Shown here: positions 25,303 to 39,300 of the stretch, one piece after another
How the letters are laid out: every line of letters starts with the position of its first letter
How positions within the stretch are numbered: position 1 is the first letter of the stretch
Assembly: GCF_918797505.1 (NCBI RefSeq)
Contig: NC_092796.1
Span: forward strand, 58,620,851-58,684,850
DNA: 64,000 bases
DNA from: Bemisia tabaci
Taxonomy: Eukaryota > Arthropoda > Insecta > Hemiptera > Aleyrodidae
Direction: 5' to 3'
The notes under the pieces: generated by a model
The model's input: the letters and a program-made list of their open reading frames with translations, nothing else
Told to the model about the DNA's origin: nothing
The model's database searches: none
Position numbers and translations under genes: made by a program

Positions 25303-27138
25303 TTTTGGTACACAATGTTGAAATTTTGTTAGGAATTACACTGCAAGGGCAAGACTTTTACTGCACACAAAGGAGAGACTACAACATATAAAGTACGAGA
25401 AGAAAATGTTACACTTTCAAATCAACTGATCGGTTAGGAGACATCTCCACATTTAGAGATAGATGTCTATTACAAGTAGTCCATTGGTGGCTTTTATGAG
25501 CACCAGAGAATAAGAGATAATTTTAATCACTCAAGAGTACGGCTCGAATAATGTACTGATAATATGGGAAATGAAATTGGCGAAATTTTCACTGACACGT
25601 TCGGATTCGGACCGAGGACAAAAACAACAACATAACCTCAAAATCATAAGCTTGCACGCAGCGCACTCTTTCGGAGATATCGGACATTACAAAAAGTGCG
25701 CCTAATTTTAAAAAATGAAAATTTCTTCAGATAACTTTCTGAACCAAGATAATCGGTGTTTTTTTTAAAATTAGAATTTTGTTGTCTCGTCCACCCTCTC
25801 TCCTTGGAAAAAATAACAAGGGGATAATAATTATAGATACCTAAACACACATATTAACAAACAAAATAAGCATTTAGTGCGTGACCAAAAATTACTCAGA
25901 TATGGTTCAAACAGGACTAGGAAAAGAATAAAATTGAGGGCATTCAAATACTATTTTTGTGAATTTTCAAGAATGATGGTAATGTACTTACTCAAAGACA
26001 AGAAAAAAAGGAGGAAGAGGAGAGAATCAAAATGTTTGCATAAATAATGGAAAATATTTGGAATTTTCACTTCTTGACATGTTCATAAAAAAATGAAATC
26101 ATTAAATATAAAAAAAAATAATGAAGATCCTATTGAAAAAAATAAACATCTCTGAACATCTTAACCTTATACAGCATTTGAGTTGAATACTACTGACTCT
26201 AACAGCTCACAAAGAAAACAAGTCCATTAATTCACACCTTCTTCATGGAAATTTCAAGAACACACTAGTACATACATTTTGTTGATTCTCAGAATTCTGA
26301 TAACAGCAGGTATAAAAAATCATAGAATTAGAATTATGTATTTTTAGATAACTACGAGAATGATGTTGAAATTCAAAATGCCACTAATTTAACTGGAACT
26401 GTAAAATAATTTACGAAGAATGATGAGGAATAAAAAATACTCCTCGCATCACAAATTACAATATTATGAAATGCAAGAGCAACTCACAATAAAGTATCAT
26501 TCAAGACTAAGTCTGAGGATTTTTTGGGCTAGAATACAGTTCACAGCGGCAAAACATCCCCCCGCCCTGCCAACCCCAAATTTCTGCAGCCTTCTAATTT
26601 GAGAAATTTTTATCTCTTATCGTTTTTAACAAAATGTAGCAGAGATTTCATGAATTCTAATGGAATTTTCCATTTCCAATATAGACTAACAGTATTGCTA
26701 AAGGTAATACAAAACAAGTAAAGAGTTTGCATTCCCACAGCAAGAAGAAAAAGAGCTCATGAATGGATAGCAAATTTTCTGAGGTTTTTCAAAATATTTT
26801 CCCTTTGAAAACAAATCTGTATGAAATAAAAAAGTTGATAAAATCAGTTGAAATGTGATCGACATTATGTACTCCTTGAAATTGGGCAAATATGGTTACT
26901 GAAAATAGAGAAATTCAAGATACATCTACAGTAGATCCTAGTTGTACACTCAGTATACTCCAGTTTGGAATTCTAGAGTAAGAATTTTAATGATTAAAAA
27001 TTAAGGAGAAAATCATTGAATCAACTTGGAATGGATTGAGAAATTTGTTCTTCGAATATTGGCACAGCCATTGACAGAAATTGACGCAAACCCTATAGGG
27101 AATACTGAACGAGTGAGGGAAAAAGAATAGTAACAACC
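25303..27138. other. Gap between DNAJC21 promoter and BRIP1 3' end
   Basis: AT-rich, no recognisable gene or repeat. The first few hundred bases should hold the DNAJC21 promoter (minus strand) and the right end the BRIP1 3' UTR. Confidence 0.5.
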
Positions 27139-30100
27139 TTACTCAACACAGACGATTTCTGTACTAGTTTCCGAATTGACAGATGTCCTTTTGATCTGAG
27201 CATCTGTAAAATTTGTAATACTTTGAATCATCCCATTCCATTCAGGGTAGTAACCAATCTGTTGAACGAACAAAAATGAAGGATTAAAATGAAGCAAAAT
27301 TGACATGATTGACAAATACACGAAAAAGACTTGATTTGTTCCCAAAAGAACTATGTGAGAATGAATTAAATCATAAGAAAGTATGTGCATAGAGTTTGCA
27401 TGCTACATTTTTCCTTTTGATTTTACTCATTTTCACGTACATCTTTTTGGCATAAATACCTACATCCAAATACTGATTTTATACAATATGAAATCCTTCA
27501 TTTCCTTTGACTAGGGTTCAAAAGTTACGAGGGTTAGTTATGCTGGAGAGCAGATGAACTTTTTGCTTGGCAGACTGGACAATCTCAAAGGAATTACTCC
27601 TTCTTCAGAACGCATCTTTGACTTTTTCTAGCTCTATGCCTAAATTGTGATGCATTTTCTGCTAAAAAGTTATAGAATGAGATACTTGCACTTCCTTACC
27701 ATATTTTTGATCCATTTTGATAGACCTTCTACATTCTGCTTCCTTGAAAATCGGTGATCAATTAACAAGATAGCACCCCAATCGTTTTTATGCCTGATAC
27801 ACCGACCCAAAGCTTGATTCAGCGCCCTGGGAAAGAAAAGAAATATGAAAATTACATTATTACATTAGTATCCTGAGATATTCATAGATAAAATGACGGT
27901 TGAAGTTTTATCTTTTTTCCCATGGAGCAAAAAATGAGAAACTATTCAAAGAGATTTTACAAAAACATTCAGTTAGCAGATCAACCAGAGAGTTTTACAT
28001 GTTTTGATGATAGATTAGCACGCATTTAAGTCCAATTAGACTTTGCAGTTTGAAAAAACCCTTCGCTTCAGTTGAAGAACTTATTGATTACATATAATTT
28101 ATAAAGATAAGATACTAGTTAAAGCAGAATGATCTAATTACCTGTAAGCTTGAATTTGATACCATTTGTCCCCAGACAAAATATCATTATTTTTTAACCT
28201 GAATTCATTATTGAAGTCTTTTTTTAATTTCACCAAATTATCTTTGGCATTGGGATAAGGGATACCAACCTGTAACAAGGGAAAAAATAGTGAAATTAGA
28301 TTTGAAGAGATTATGCAGTATTTCATTAAAAATTAGGCTCAACTGTTTCAGAAACATTATGAACTTGGTCTTTTTTAGAGAGTTTTTTTTCAGGATCAGT
28401 TTCTCTCATTTGTTTTTGGAAGAAATCAGAAAAAATTGCCTTGATTGTAGCGAGCACTATGAAATATGGCATGAAATTTTGTGCGGCAAAATAATTATGT
28501 TACTCAGCACATAACTCACACTTAGAAAAGGTTTTTAGTCATGGTGTAAATTTTATTTCATTACTTCTATTTGGCCACATTTTCAAAATTCTAAGAATAG
28601 AAGTTTCCTACGGGCTACTATTTCTTAAACTTCTTCCATCTCAGATTATCAGTATTCTTGATGTCAAATAGTTACTATCTATAGTAAAGATTCGAGCAAA
28701 CACTAGTGATGCCTCAACCCACTTATTCTTATCTTCGCAACTACTAAAAATATACTCACCGAAATGACACACCGGGCATAATTGTCTGAAAAGTTGATGC
28801 CTTCGCTTACTTTCCCTCTGAAGACAGCAAAAAAGAGGGCGCCTTTCTCTTGGACATACTCATAAAATTTTTCCATTACAGTCTGAAGATGATCCATCCT
28901 TCTGGGTTCAATCAAGATATATTTGTGCTCGGAAATTTCATCCAGCAATCCAGTTGACTCCCATCTGAAGCATTCACACAATGACAACTGTATGAAATTA
29001 GAGGTGTAAAGGAAATAATCATACATTATTTTTCAGAGAGGGATGCGAAGACAGAGGAAGAGCTGAAAGGATGAAAGTTGATTTAAATTCAAGGGATGAA
29101 GGATTTATTATTATTAGCAAAAAGCAGACAATATACTAGTGAATGGGCCAGTTATGCTGGTCACAGAATCATGTTTTGATGCTTGATTCTTGGAGATTAG
29201 CTGAAAATAATAAGATCAGTCCAAACCGCAACTTTCTACGTTCAATATTAACTGAGAAATATCGCTCTTTAAAAAGTCGGGTTTTTGACATCATCCACCG
29301 CGGCAGTGACACTCTTGGTTTCTTTCTCTTTTGTTCGATCAGTGATGCAGAGGGCGCAACGCGAAACTTCAACGATGTTAAACGTAAACAAACTCAAGAA
29401 GCAGACGGATTCACACTTTAAAGATCATCTTATCAGGAGATAACGCACTCGCTGCGAAGAGATTAGGCGGTCAGTCAGTTCACCTCAGTCTGTTCATGTT
29501 CAATGCTGTTGAAGTTTCGCGTTGCGCCCTCTGCTTCACTGAACGAACAAAAGAGGAAGAAACAAAGGGTGTCACTGCTGCGGTGGATGACGTCAAAAAC
29601 CTGTCCTTTCAAAGAGCCATATCTCCGTTAATATTGAACGTAGAAAGTTGCGGTTTGGACAGATCTCATTATTTTCGGCTAATCTACAAGAATCAAGCAT
29701 CAAAACACAATTCTGTGACCAGCGCAACTGGCCCATTTACATATGAACTAGAGTTAACACCAAATAAATTTACAAACTTTTTAGACTGCGACAGAAGATC
29801 GCCTGACGTCAGTTTATTATGGAGAGTAAATGCTAGGATCAAGATGTGGGGATCTTCTGTCGTGGTTTAAAAGTGCATAAACTTATTTGGCATGGACTCC
29901 AGTAATTTTCAAGTGAGCTCATACACTTATCCTTTGCATCCTTATCATTGCACATTTTAGTTCTTTCAGGGACATACATGTTCACTAATACCAAGTAAGG
30001 ATTTACTTAAATTACCTGTTAACTAGCTTCTCGAGAAGTGTGTAGGAAGACAAGAAGCACAGGACGCCAAAGGGTACTTTCTTACATACTTCTAGAATGA

Positions 30101-30306
30101 CTCTTCCTAATTCATCTTGAAATTCATATGTTGCAGTTTTCTGGTACGTACTTTCCAATTGAATTCTCCGGGGACCACAGCTTAGAGCTCCAATCCAAAC
30201 CTTAAATCAGATAAAATATTGAAATTTAGGGCTTATCTAGCAAATGGACAAGTAAATATTGATATTGTCAAATAAAGAGATTCATTTTTGAAATCAACAA
30301 AAAAAT

Positions 30307-30341
<35 letters not shown>

Positions 30342-33300
30342 TGCACATTTCATACTACACGAGCAGAGTTTTATTATAGAGCAAGGAATTTAATTCAAAC
30401 TGTAATAGACGTACCGTGCAGCAAGCATCTCAGGTTTCAAAATGTTTGAAGTTTTCTGATTTCTATGTAATTTCTTTTTAGAGAGAAAACAGACCAGCTG
30501 AAAACCATGTTCAATGTGTAATCAAAGAGCCAAGGTTTGATTCAAAATATTGGTGTAACGGCATTTGATCTACAATATTTCCTTAGATTTTTGCAAAAAG
30601 TAGTTTTTTCCTTGTCACCATTGAAATTACTATTATATTGAATAAAAGCTCACAGCAATGACAGTATTTAGAAAAAAAAAATACAAAGTAAGGATTTTGA
30701 CGAGATGGGAAAAAACTATAAAACATGAAACAACAGATACTAGTGGAGAATCAAATAACTATACCTGAGATTTGTCAATGACATGAGCCGCCTCTAATCT
30801 AATTGGAAATTCAGCACCAAGTTCTGACTGGAAAGATTCAATGGGCGACAGTGTACCAGATGTTAAAATCACTGAGCGCAGACTTTCATTTATTTCTTTA
30901 AACGCTACTGCTGGATGCAAACAGTATATGTTCAAGCTATACTTCCAGCTTGTCGTGAAGTTTCTGCCCCTACGTTCTGCCCTACCAACCCACCCTGAAG
31001 AATCGGCCTCTGGCTCCTGACGAGGGAAAGAAAGATAACATAAGGTTAGCAAATGCTCAGCAATATTAAGAATTTGGACTTCTGCAAAATATGAAACTAA
31101 TTGGAAATTTTAAAGTGCAAATTACCCATAATCGCACAATTTGTTGTTTCTTAGTCAAAAGAATGTATCTTCACTTCAACACTGCATAATTGCAATAAAT
31201 TGTTATCTTACCAGAAAGCCTTCAGGCATTTTTAATCGGAAATTTCACTCATTTTTTTCTGGATTAAGTACAGGCGAAAATCAGCAAAATTTTGAACAGA
31301 AATTGGGGAGTGATAATCTCATGAAAAATCTAAATGTTTGCGTCAATTTGAGGTCTGTGCAAATATTCGCTTCGTCTGACTCCTGCACTATTTGCAAATT
31401 GCGAATATACCCGCCATCGCGAATAGTGAATTTGTAAACCAACATTTTAAAATATTTGCGCCGTCAAAAATAATGAATTTCCGAGTGGCAATCGTCAAAC
31501 GTTGCAAGGATCTGCGCAAGGCTTCCACCCAAGACATCGAAAATGGCTGATCCCCTTTGATTTATACCGACTTTGCCGAGTTCACAAACAGCGCGCATTA
31601 TTGCCATTGGCCTGCGTATCTTGGTTGCTCCAAGAGCACCACATTAAGTTAAATAACCAAGACAGAAAGAGGAAATAGTTTATAAACACATTTTCATTAA
31701 CACCAAAAAAAAAAAAATAAAAAAAAAAAAAAAAAAAAATACTAAAAATGTGTCTGTTGATCCTCAGATAATAGCTTGACTGCCCACGGAATTACCTTCA
31801 AATCCTGAGGATGCATACATAACTGCAGGAACAGTCAAGCCAGCATCCAGGGATCTTCACACACATTCATAACAGCCTAAGCTACTATCATAGCATTTCA
31901 TTGTTTTCTGTGCAGATGTATGAGCAAATGGAAAATTTTTAAAAAAATTAATCACACTTATTTATCGATTTTTGTGATATTTGCGAATTTTCACACTTAA
32001 AAAAGTCATTTTAAATTATTCGTTTTACTATTCGTAGTTGTGAATAATTGACTTTAATTATTCGCTATTTTCGCTTCATTTGGAAAATTCACTGTTTGCA
32101 CAGCCCTAGTCAACTTGGCAACCTTGGAATGGTGTTAAGTTCCTTCGTCCGGGAAACAGACTAAGTAAGTGGGCTGCTACAACTAAGTAAAGAAAAAAAG
32201 TTTCATTGTACCTCAAATTCATTTGAAAAGTTTGAATCCATCTTCTTATCTAAAAGTACACGGAAAGAGTTTCTGGTTACTTCATTAAAAATATAAGGCA
32301 GTGTTTCTGACAGTCCGTCAGAAATACTTTTGCTGGTTGATGACACAGAGATGTGGCTAGGATTAACCTCTTTAGGATCGATAGGTTTGTTAATTTCGTT
32401 TGCACTGGCCTGAAATGAAGAAAGGACAAAGGAAATTAAAAGTGAAAATGATCATTCAAAGGACATTCAATAATACTTAAGATTGATTGATTGATTGATG
32501 GGTGAATTGGGCCAGTCAAGGGCCTTTCGCGTGAAATAAGAGAAGCCTCAGGAAAACAGGAAAACAAGAGGACCCCCATGAAAACAGGACAAAAAGGGGG
32601 AGCTCTAAGGGACTGTTTTAGTAATGAAAAAGTTCAACTTATTGGGTGAAAGTCTTTTGTCTTCATGGGGAAACGATCATGAAATTTGGTTAAAAATGGG
32701 GAAAGGCTGATCGAATGTGGGTGAAGACCAATTCAATTTAGGGGAAGACATGGAACTTTCTAGACCCCTGGTTGAAAGGCGTCAAATGGTTCAGTTTTCG
32801 GATAAAAAAAATAGGACAGGAGAGAAAATTAGGCGACAAGAAATACAGTTTGACTAATTCAGGAAAAATCCGTCTGTTCATAAGATATTTTCTTCTAGTA
32901 AGACAATATTGATAAAATGTAAAAAATTAACGGCCATTAGATGAGGGCCAATCTCATTTGAATCAGTGACCGTGAGAACACTTTTTGCTCTCTACTGAAG
33001 GGTTAAGTATGGCAGAATAAAATAAAAAATGCAAATTTAAACGAATGAAGAACTTACTCTAAAAAGATCAAATTCTTCTAGGGTTATTCCAGCATTTTCG
33101 AAGCTGGCTAGAATTTGTGTTCCATTCCACACTGCATGACCACTATTGAAGTCATCCAAGTGTTGCACTTTCTCCGTGTTATCTTTGATCCAGTCCACAA
33201 GCAGTTTAACAAAAGATCTCTGAAACAGTTGAATCAATAAAAGCATCAAGTCACAAGCATCCTTATCTTAATCCTTTCATGTTTTACTTTATAAGTCACC

Positions 33301-36300
33301 AAGCTGTTTCGAAATTATCTATAGGATATGCTTTAAAAATTTCTAAAGATTTTTCTGTAAAACCACAGTTTCTTCTCTAGCTGAAATAGTCCTTTGAGAA
33401 GCAATATAAAAATATTAGAATTTTAGACGGTTAAACTTCATGAAATTAACCCCAGAATATAGTTAAGATTAGATGGCAGCATGCAAAAAAACTGAAGATT
33501 AGTCATTTTTGCATATTTCAAGATTATGGACTTAAAAAAGTCCCTACAATGTGACTGTCGACAACTGAACTAGGGCTGTGTGAATATTCGCAATTCCGAC
33601 TATTCGCGCTACAAATATTTGCTTTGTCTGCCTTGCGCACTATTTGCAAATTGCGAATAATCGCGCTGTCGCAAATAGTGACTTTTAGAACTGACATTTT
33701 CAAATATTCGCGCAGTCACGAGGAAGAATTTTCAAATATTAGTGCCATCAAAAATAACGAATTTCCGAGTAGCAATCGTGAAACGTTGCGAGGAACTGCG
33801 CAAGGCTTCCGCTTCCACCCGAGACATCGCGAACGGCGGATCTCCTTTGATCTTCACCGACTTTGCCGAGTTTATGAACAGCGAGCGCAATTGCGATTGG
33901 GGGAATAGGCAAAGCGCCCAAATTAAGGATTGAAAGACACAGAAATGTCTGAAATAGAGAAAAAAGTTCATAAACACATTTTCATTTACACCAAAACAAA
34001 TAAAATACTAAAATGTGTCTGGTGATCGCTTGACTGCCCGCACAGTTAACTTCAAATTCTCGGAATGCATACGTAACTGCAGGGACAGTCAAGCCAGCAT
34101 CCAGGGATCTTCAAACACATTCTTAATAGCCTCGGCTACTATCATGGCATTTCATTGTTTTCTGTGCAGGTGTATGAGCAAATGGAAAATTCTTAAAACA
34201 ATAAATCACATTTTTTTTGTTGACTTTTGTAATATTCGCGAATTTTCGCACTTAAAAAAGTCATTTCAAATTATTCGTTTTACTATTCGTAGCTGTGAAT
34301 AATGACTTAAATTATTCACAGCTACGAATAGTTGCCGAAATTATTCGCAATTCGCTTTGTTCGGAAAATTCACTATTGGCACAGCCCTAAACTGAACACA
34401 TTTAATCAGAATCGATCTAACTGCATTTCACAGTGCTCAATTATTATTCATGTTTTATTCTTTTAACATTGATCTAGATGACATAACATCTTGAAATTTT
34501 CTGTGAATTTTCTATGAGTTGTATTGAATACACATCCTCACAATATTTCTGGTCAGAACGTACCTTAATCTTGGGTTGAAGAAATAAAACATGAGATGAA
34601 ATTAGGCAACTTTAGATGTGGTTAGGTTGATTCTGCTTGAATCCGCCCAATTAATAAAAAAGGAGAAAAGATTTGCAAAAACTGGGACTGATAACTATGA
34701 AGATTTTTTCTCTTCTAAATTGCTACATTAATTGTAGAAGAGAAAGGCAAAAAAAAAAAAAAAAAAAAAAAAAAAAGATCGTAATAGGAGAAATTTTCCC
34801 ATGATTTGTACGCATCACATTACATGGGGATTTCTCTCCCCTTAAAAAATGCTTCAAAACCATTATCTAATCAACTTCCGAGACAGTCCATCTCTCTCTG
34901 AGAGGTATCTGAACCAAAAAAGTCAACCTTAATAGAAATGGACATCAGAATCAAATGCAAAAGTTGTCTAAATTGAAGAAAAGTTTTCTGGTCTACCATT
35001 TGAGCATGCTCTTCTGGAAAGTTGCCAGATTCAGCTGCTTTCTCACATTCTTGCATGAAGCTAGTCAGATCGTTTAAATGAACAGTGAGACTGGCACTGT
35101 CTCTACAAACATCTTCTATGTTGTGAGCTTCATCCAAAATCATTATTTCTCCTTTTAAATTGATTTCCATCTGAAAAGTCAAAAGAAACTAGGTAAAACT
35201 AAGTCAAATGGTTATCTAAAAAAATGTTTTGAAAACGCAAGTTGTGCATATCCCACATACAAATAAAATATAACAATCCGACTAACTGATAATATTCATT
35301 ATAAATCAGCAGACTTGAGATATCTAACATAATTCCTAGATTGAGGGTAAAGCGCTGCGCTCTACGCCAAGCTTCCTCCTTAAGGCAATTGAGGCACAGG
35401 ATGCAAAAAGGGCACTGTTTCAGAATCTCTGTTGCTAATTAATCCCTTGGAGAAGAATTTAATGGGTGATTTTTCCAGAATTCTCTTCATAGAATATTGT
35501 AAAATCATGAGGAATATTCAGTAAAATTCTTAGTGAAATGGATGCATTCACTTTCCTCACAACGAATAAAATATTAGAGGAGACTCTGAAACGCTGCAAC
35601 CGAGAGGTGCCCTTTTTGCATCCAGTGCCTCAATTGTCTGCTCCAAGATTAAGAAACCTAACCTATTTGAGTTTACGCACACTTATGATGATTAATATTT
35701 TGTTTCACTATCATGAGTTTCATAAGTACTTCTTGTACCGAACTTACCCGTGTATTGTACGCCCCCCATATTTTGGAGTCCTTTAAGAAAAAAATTCCGG
35801 TATTGCCTTGGGGCAATATCCGCATATCATACACACCCTCAATTTGAGAGCTAAAATTTTGAAAAAAAGATGCCTACGATAAGCGGGTAAATACGGTACT
35901 TGGTGAGCTCAAACCTGATGGTTCCTAGATTAATTTCCATTGATGAAACATTCCATAAAGACTTACACTTTTCCGGATTAATGGATGGATCAGGTAATTG
36001 TACGGACAGAAAATTATATCTGCTGTGACTGCTATGTCTCGAGCTGCAAAATAAGGACATGCTTTTTTTGCTTTGCCCAGATTAACGAAGTCTTCAATAT
36101 CCCAAACATTTGGGAAACTATAGTCGTTTTCAAGTTTACGATGAGCGTTAATCCTTTCGACATTTACTTTGTACATGCATCCCATACCCTGAAAGCAAAA
36201 AAAAAAAAATCGAACGGTTTTTAAAAAAATACCTGGACTGAAAGTATATTAAAAATTATCAAAAACTATTGCATTTATAAGTGGCAGTTTCAGATGCCCT

Positions 36301-39300
36301 CGGCAACTGTCACAAGTTGATATTACTGAGGAGGAGAACGGCATCTTGATTTTAGCATGAGGCAAGGTGATCTTGTAAACTTGAAACCAAAACAGGAATC
36401 TAGATCACATCCTTTTTCTGAATACAGTCTAATCATGACTCTCCAATTCTTACTATGTGGTTACTTTTAAATCTAGAGGGGAGGTGTAATTCACAATAAT
36501 TTAGCGAGCCGAGAGTAAGTTTACTTTATGGCATTGTATTGTTTAACCGATATTTACAACTCTTTTCATGGTCCTGATTTCTTTGCCCACACTAGACTCA
36601 TCTCAACCAAGATTCTCAAAAATAAAGCAGCAGCTCCCCATAAACTTAAACAAGATATTTTTGGGAATTACTTACAATCCTATTGCTCTCCAAAAAAATT
36701 GCCGCTTTAACCCATCCGCCTCACATGACAGGTTTACTCGTCAGTGGGCGCCTAGGACAATTCTCAGCTGACAAGTTTAATACACGCCATTTTCGGCGTT
36801 CCAACGCTTGAGATGCCATCTATCGGAAAAGTTAAAAAACACTGCCAAAAAAATCGCATAGCAACGCCGATAGATGCCGCGAATTAACTTGTCAATTGAG
36901 ATATGTCTGAGGCCCTTGCTGGCAAGTATACTCGTCAAATGAGGAGAATGGGTTAAACTGACTAATCCTTTATGAAAAGAAAAAACTCAATTCAAAGACA
37001 CTAATAAAACAGATTTTTTTTAAACAAGAGTTCATTTAAACTAGTAAAAAGATTTTAAATCAGTTTGAAAAATTGAGTTTGTCATGAACAGGTCAGATTA
37101 TATCTTAATTTTTTACGCAAACAAAATTGTCGTCTACTGAGGTACGGAAGAAGAACTTGTGTTGGAGAAACATTTTGACTTTTACCTGTCTTGGATCCAG
37201 CAAATCTTTACAAAGTTCTGTTTTATTCCTCCACTGTCTTTGCTTCTTCCTCATCTGGAACTCTGTGTCCATATTATTGATACAAGTGTGTTCTCTACTT
37301 GATAGAATAGTCATTCTAGAAAAGAAATAGTAAAAATAAAACCATTTTAAGATTTTTCATGAAAGATTTTTTTATTTAAATTTCAATTAGGTATAATGAG
37401 ACTTTCTTAAAAAAAAAAAAAGAAAAAAAAGGAGAAAAAAAATGTATTATGCACTAGATTCTAAACCGAGGGTGTTGAGAATAAATTTGCATAGTAGCTT
37501 GTGTGTTATATAAATTCAAAATATATTACAACTCCTTTTCTTTTTGAGTTTTTTAGATGAGGTCAGTAACAGTTTAAGTAAAGTTTAAGTGTAGATAGAT
37601 TTCATCTACCAACACTATGACAAGAAAAATTCAAGGAAAAGGAGTTAAGAGACTGAAATCACAGAAAAAAAACCAAAAATCAAGTTGTTTCAGAGAAGGT
37701 CTTTAATTCCACTTTTTTTGCCCGCTTACTCAATTGATTTTTATGACGGGAAATGACTAAAAAAAATACCTGGTGTCTTTGTACGCTGTTTTCTTCAGTT
37801 CTTTTATAATTTGCTCTATTTGCTTGTGGGTCCGGGTACCAAAATAAATTTTTGGAGGTCTGTAAATTAAAGAGTAATTATTATTTAAACATGCTCTGTG
37901 TTCTACAGAGCACTGCGTCTGCACTGCTCTGTATTCTCTGGGTTCATTACACTATTTAAATTTTTCACTACACAGAAATCTTCAAGCAAACTTATTCACT
38001 GAGCTTCTATCTTTCAAAGTAAACATTTATCTTCTTCTTTATCTTTAAATTTTTTACTCACATTCTTTGGCAGAAAAATTTAAAATCGTGCAAAAGAGAA
38101 GATTTTTAGTAATTTTTGCGAAATTAATACCTCAATGCCTCATGGCCTTTTATGCCTTATATCAGTGGCGTGGCGTGCTTTGCGATATATCGATACTCCC
38201 CCATCTGAAGCTATGGTAAAGAATCGATCATAAAGGTGTTTGCTGCGAACACCCTGTTTATCAATCCTTTTCCATAAGTTTAAATGGCAGATCAATCGAT
38301 ACATCGCAAATCACGCATGCCACTGCCTTATATACGTTTTGTACATGCAAAGTTTCAGTTTAAAATTTTTTAAAAAAAATGGCTGTGGGAAAATCGTCAA
38401 ATTATGCAGAAATTGCTTAACTAATATGTTTTTGCACACTTCAGCAACTTTCTGGGGGAATTTTTCTTAACAACGTTTGATAGTACCTTTCTAATAAATA
38501 AGATATTTAATACCTTTCCAATAAATAGGATATTTAAGAACATATAATTGACCTTTATTTTAAAGTTAAATGAAAAATTGAAAGCATCAAAAAGTTTGTC
38601 TCCCTGTCTTTTGAGTAGAGTCAGGCGGAAATGATTTTTCATGTCACCCAATACGGATATTGCCCTTTTGTAAGAAAACCTATTACCAGATCCTGCTACC
38701 TCTCTACCTGGACTTTGTATTATTTGTTTTGTACCTTCTCTACCTTGACTTTGTAATATTTGTTCTGTGAAAAATTTACAATAAATAAATTATTGTTTTT
38801 ATTATTATTACCAACAGGGAACTTATGCACATGTTAGTGGCAATGTTTTTTCCCCCTTCCACCTACATCTTCATCTTTGAAAGTGGGATATGCGGACTTA
38901 AGGATCACACTGTAATCAGGTTAATTTGCGGAAAAAGTACTTAATTCTAATAATAATAAGCTTCAAAAATTGGAAAAATTATCATGACTAGTCAAGGTGC
39001 GCCGAAAAGCGCAAAAATTAGCCTAAATTTCACCAAAAATTTATTGAGCTTTCCACAGGCGAAAAAGCACTATCCGGCGGGTTTATAAATCGGATAGTGC
39101 GATTATCCATCCGGATATGGATACCCGCAAAAATCATAAAAACTGAGCTGGATATTGCGAATACTACCGATACCCGGCCCAATTCCTCTTTGGAGTCTAG
39201 AATTTAAGGCAGCTACAATAAGCTAGCAACTGAGGAGGGCTCCAAGAGAAGGGCCCATGGAAGACAGGTAAGTTCCTTTCTCTGTGCATTTGCAGTCTGG

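Noticed and set aside
29143..29870. Two open frames (92 and 124 codons)
   Set aside because: They are the opposite arms of one foldback element and an adjoining palindrome.
33624..33977. Overlapping frames of 63-94 codons
   Set aside because: They lie inside the hAT element copy B. At most transposase relics; none is intact.
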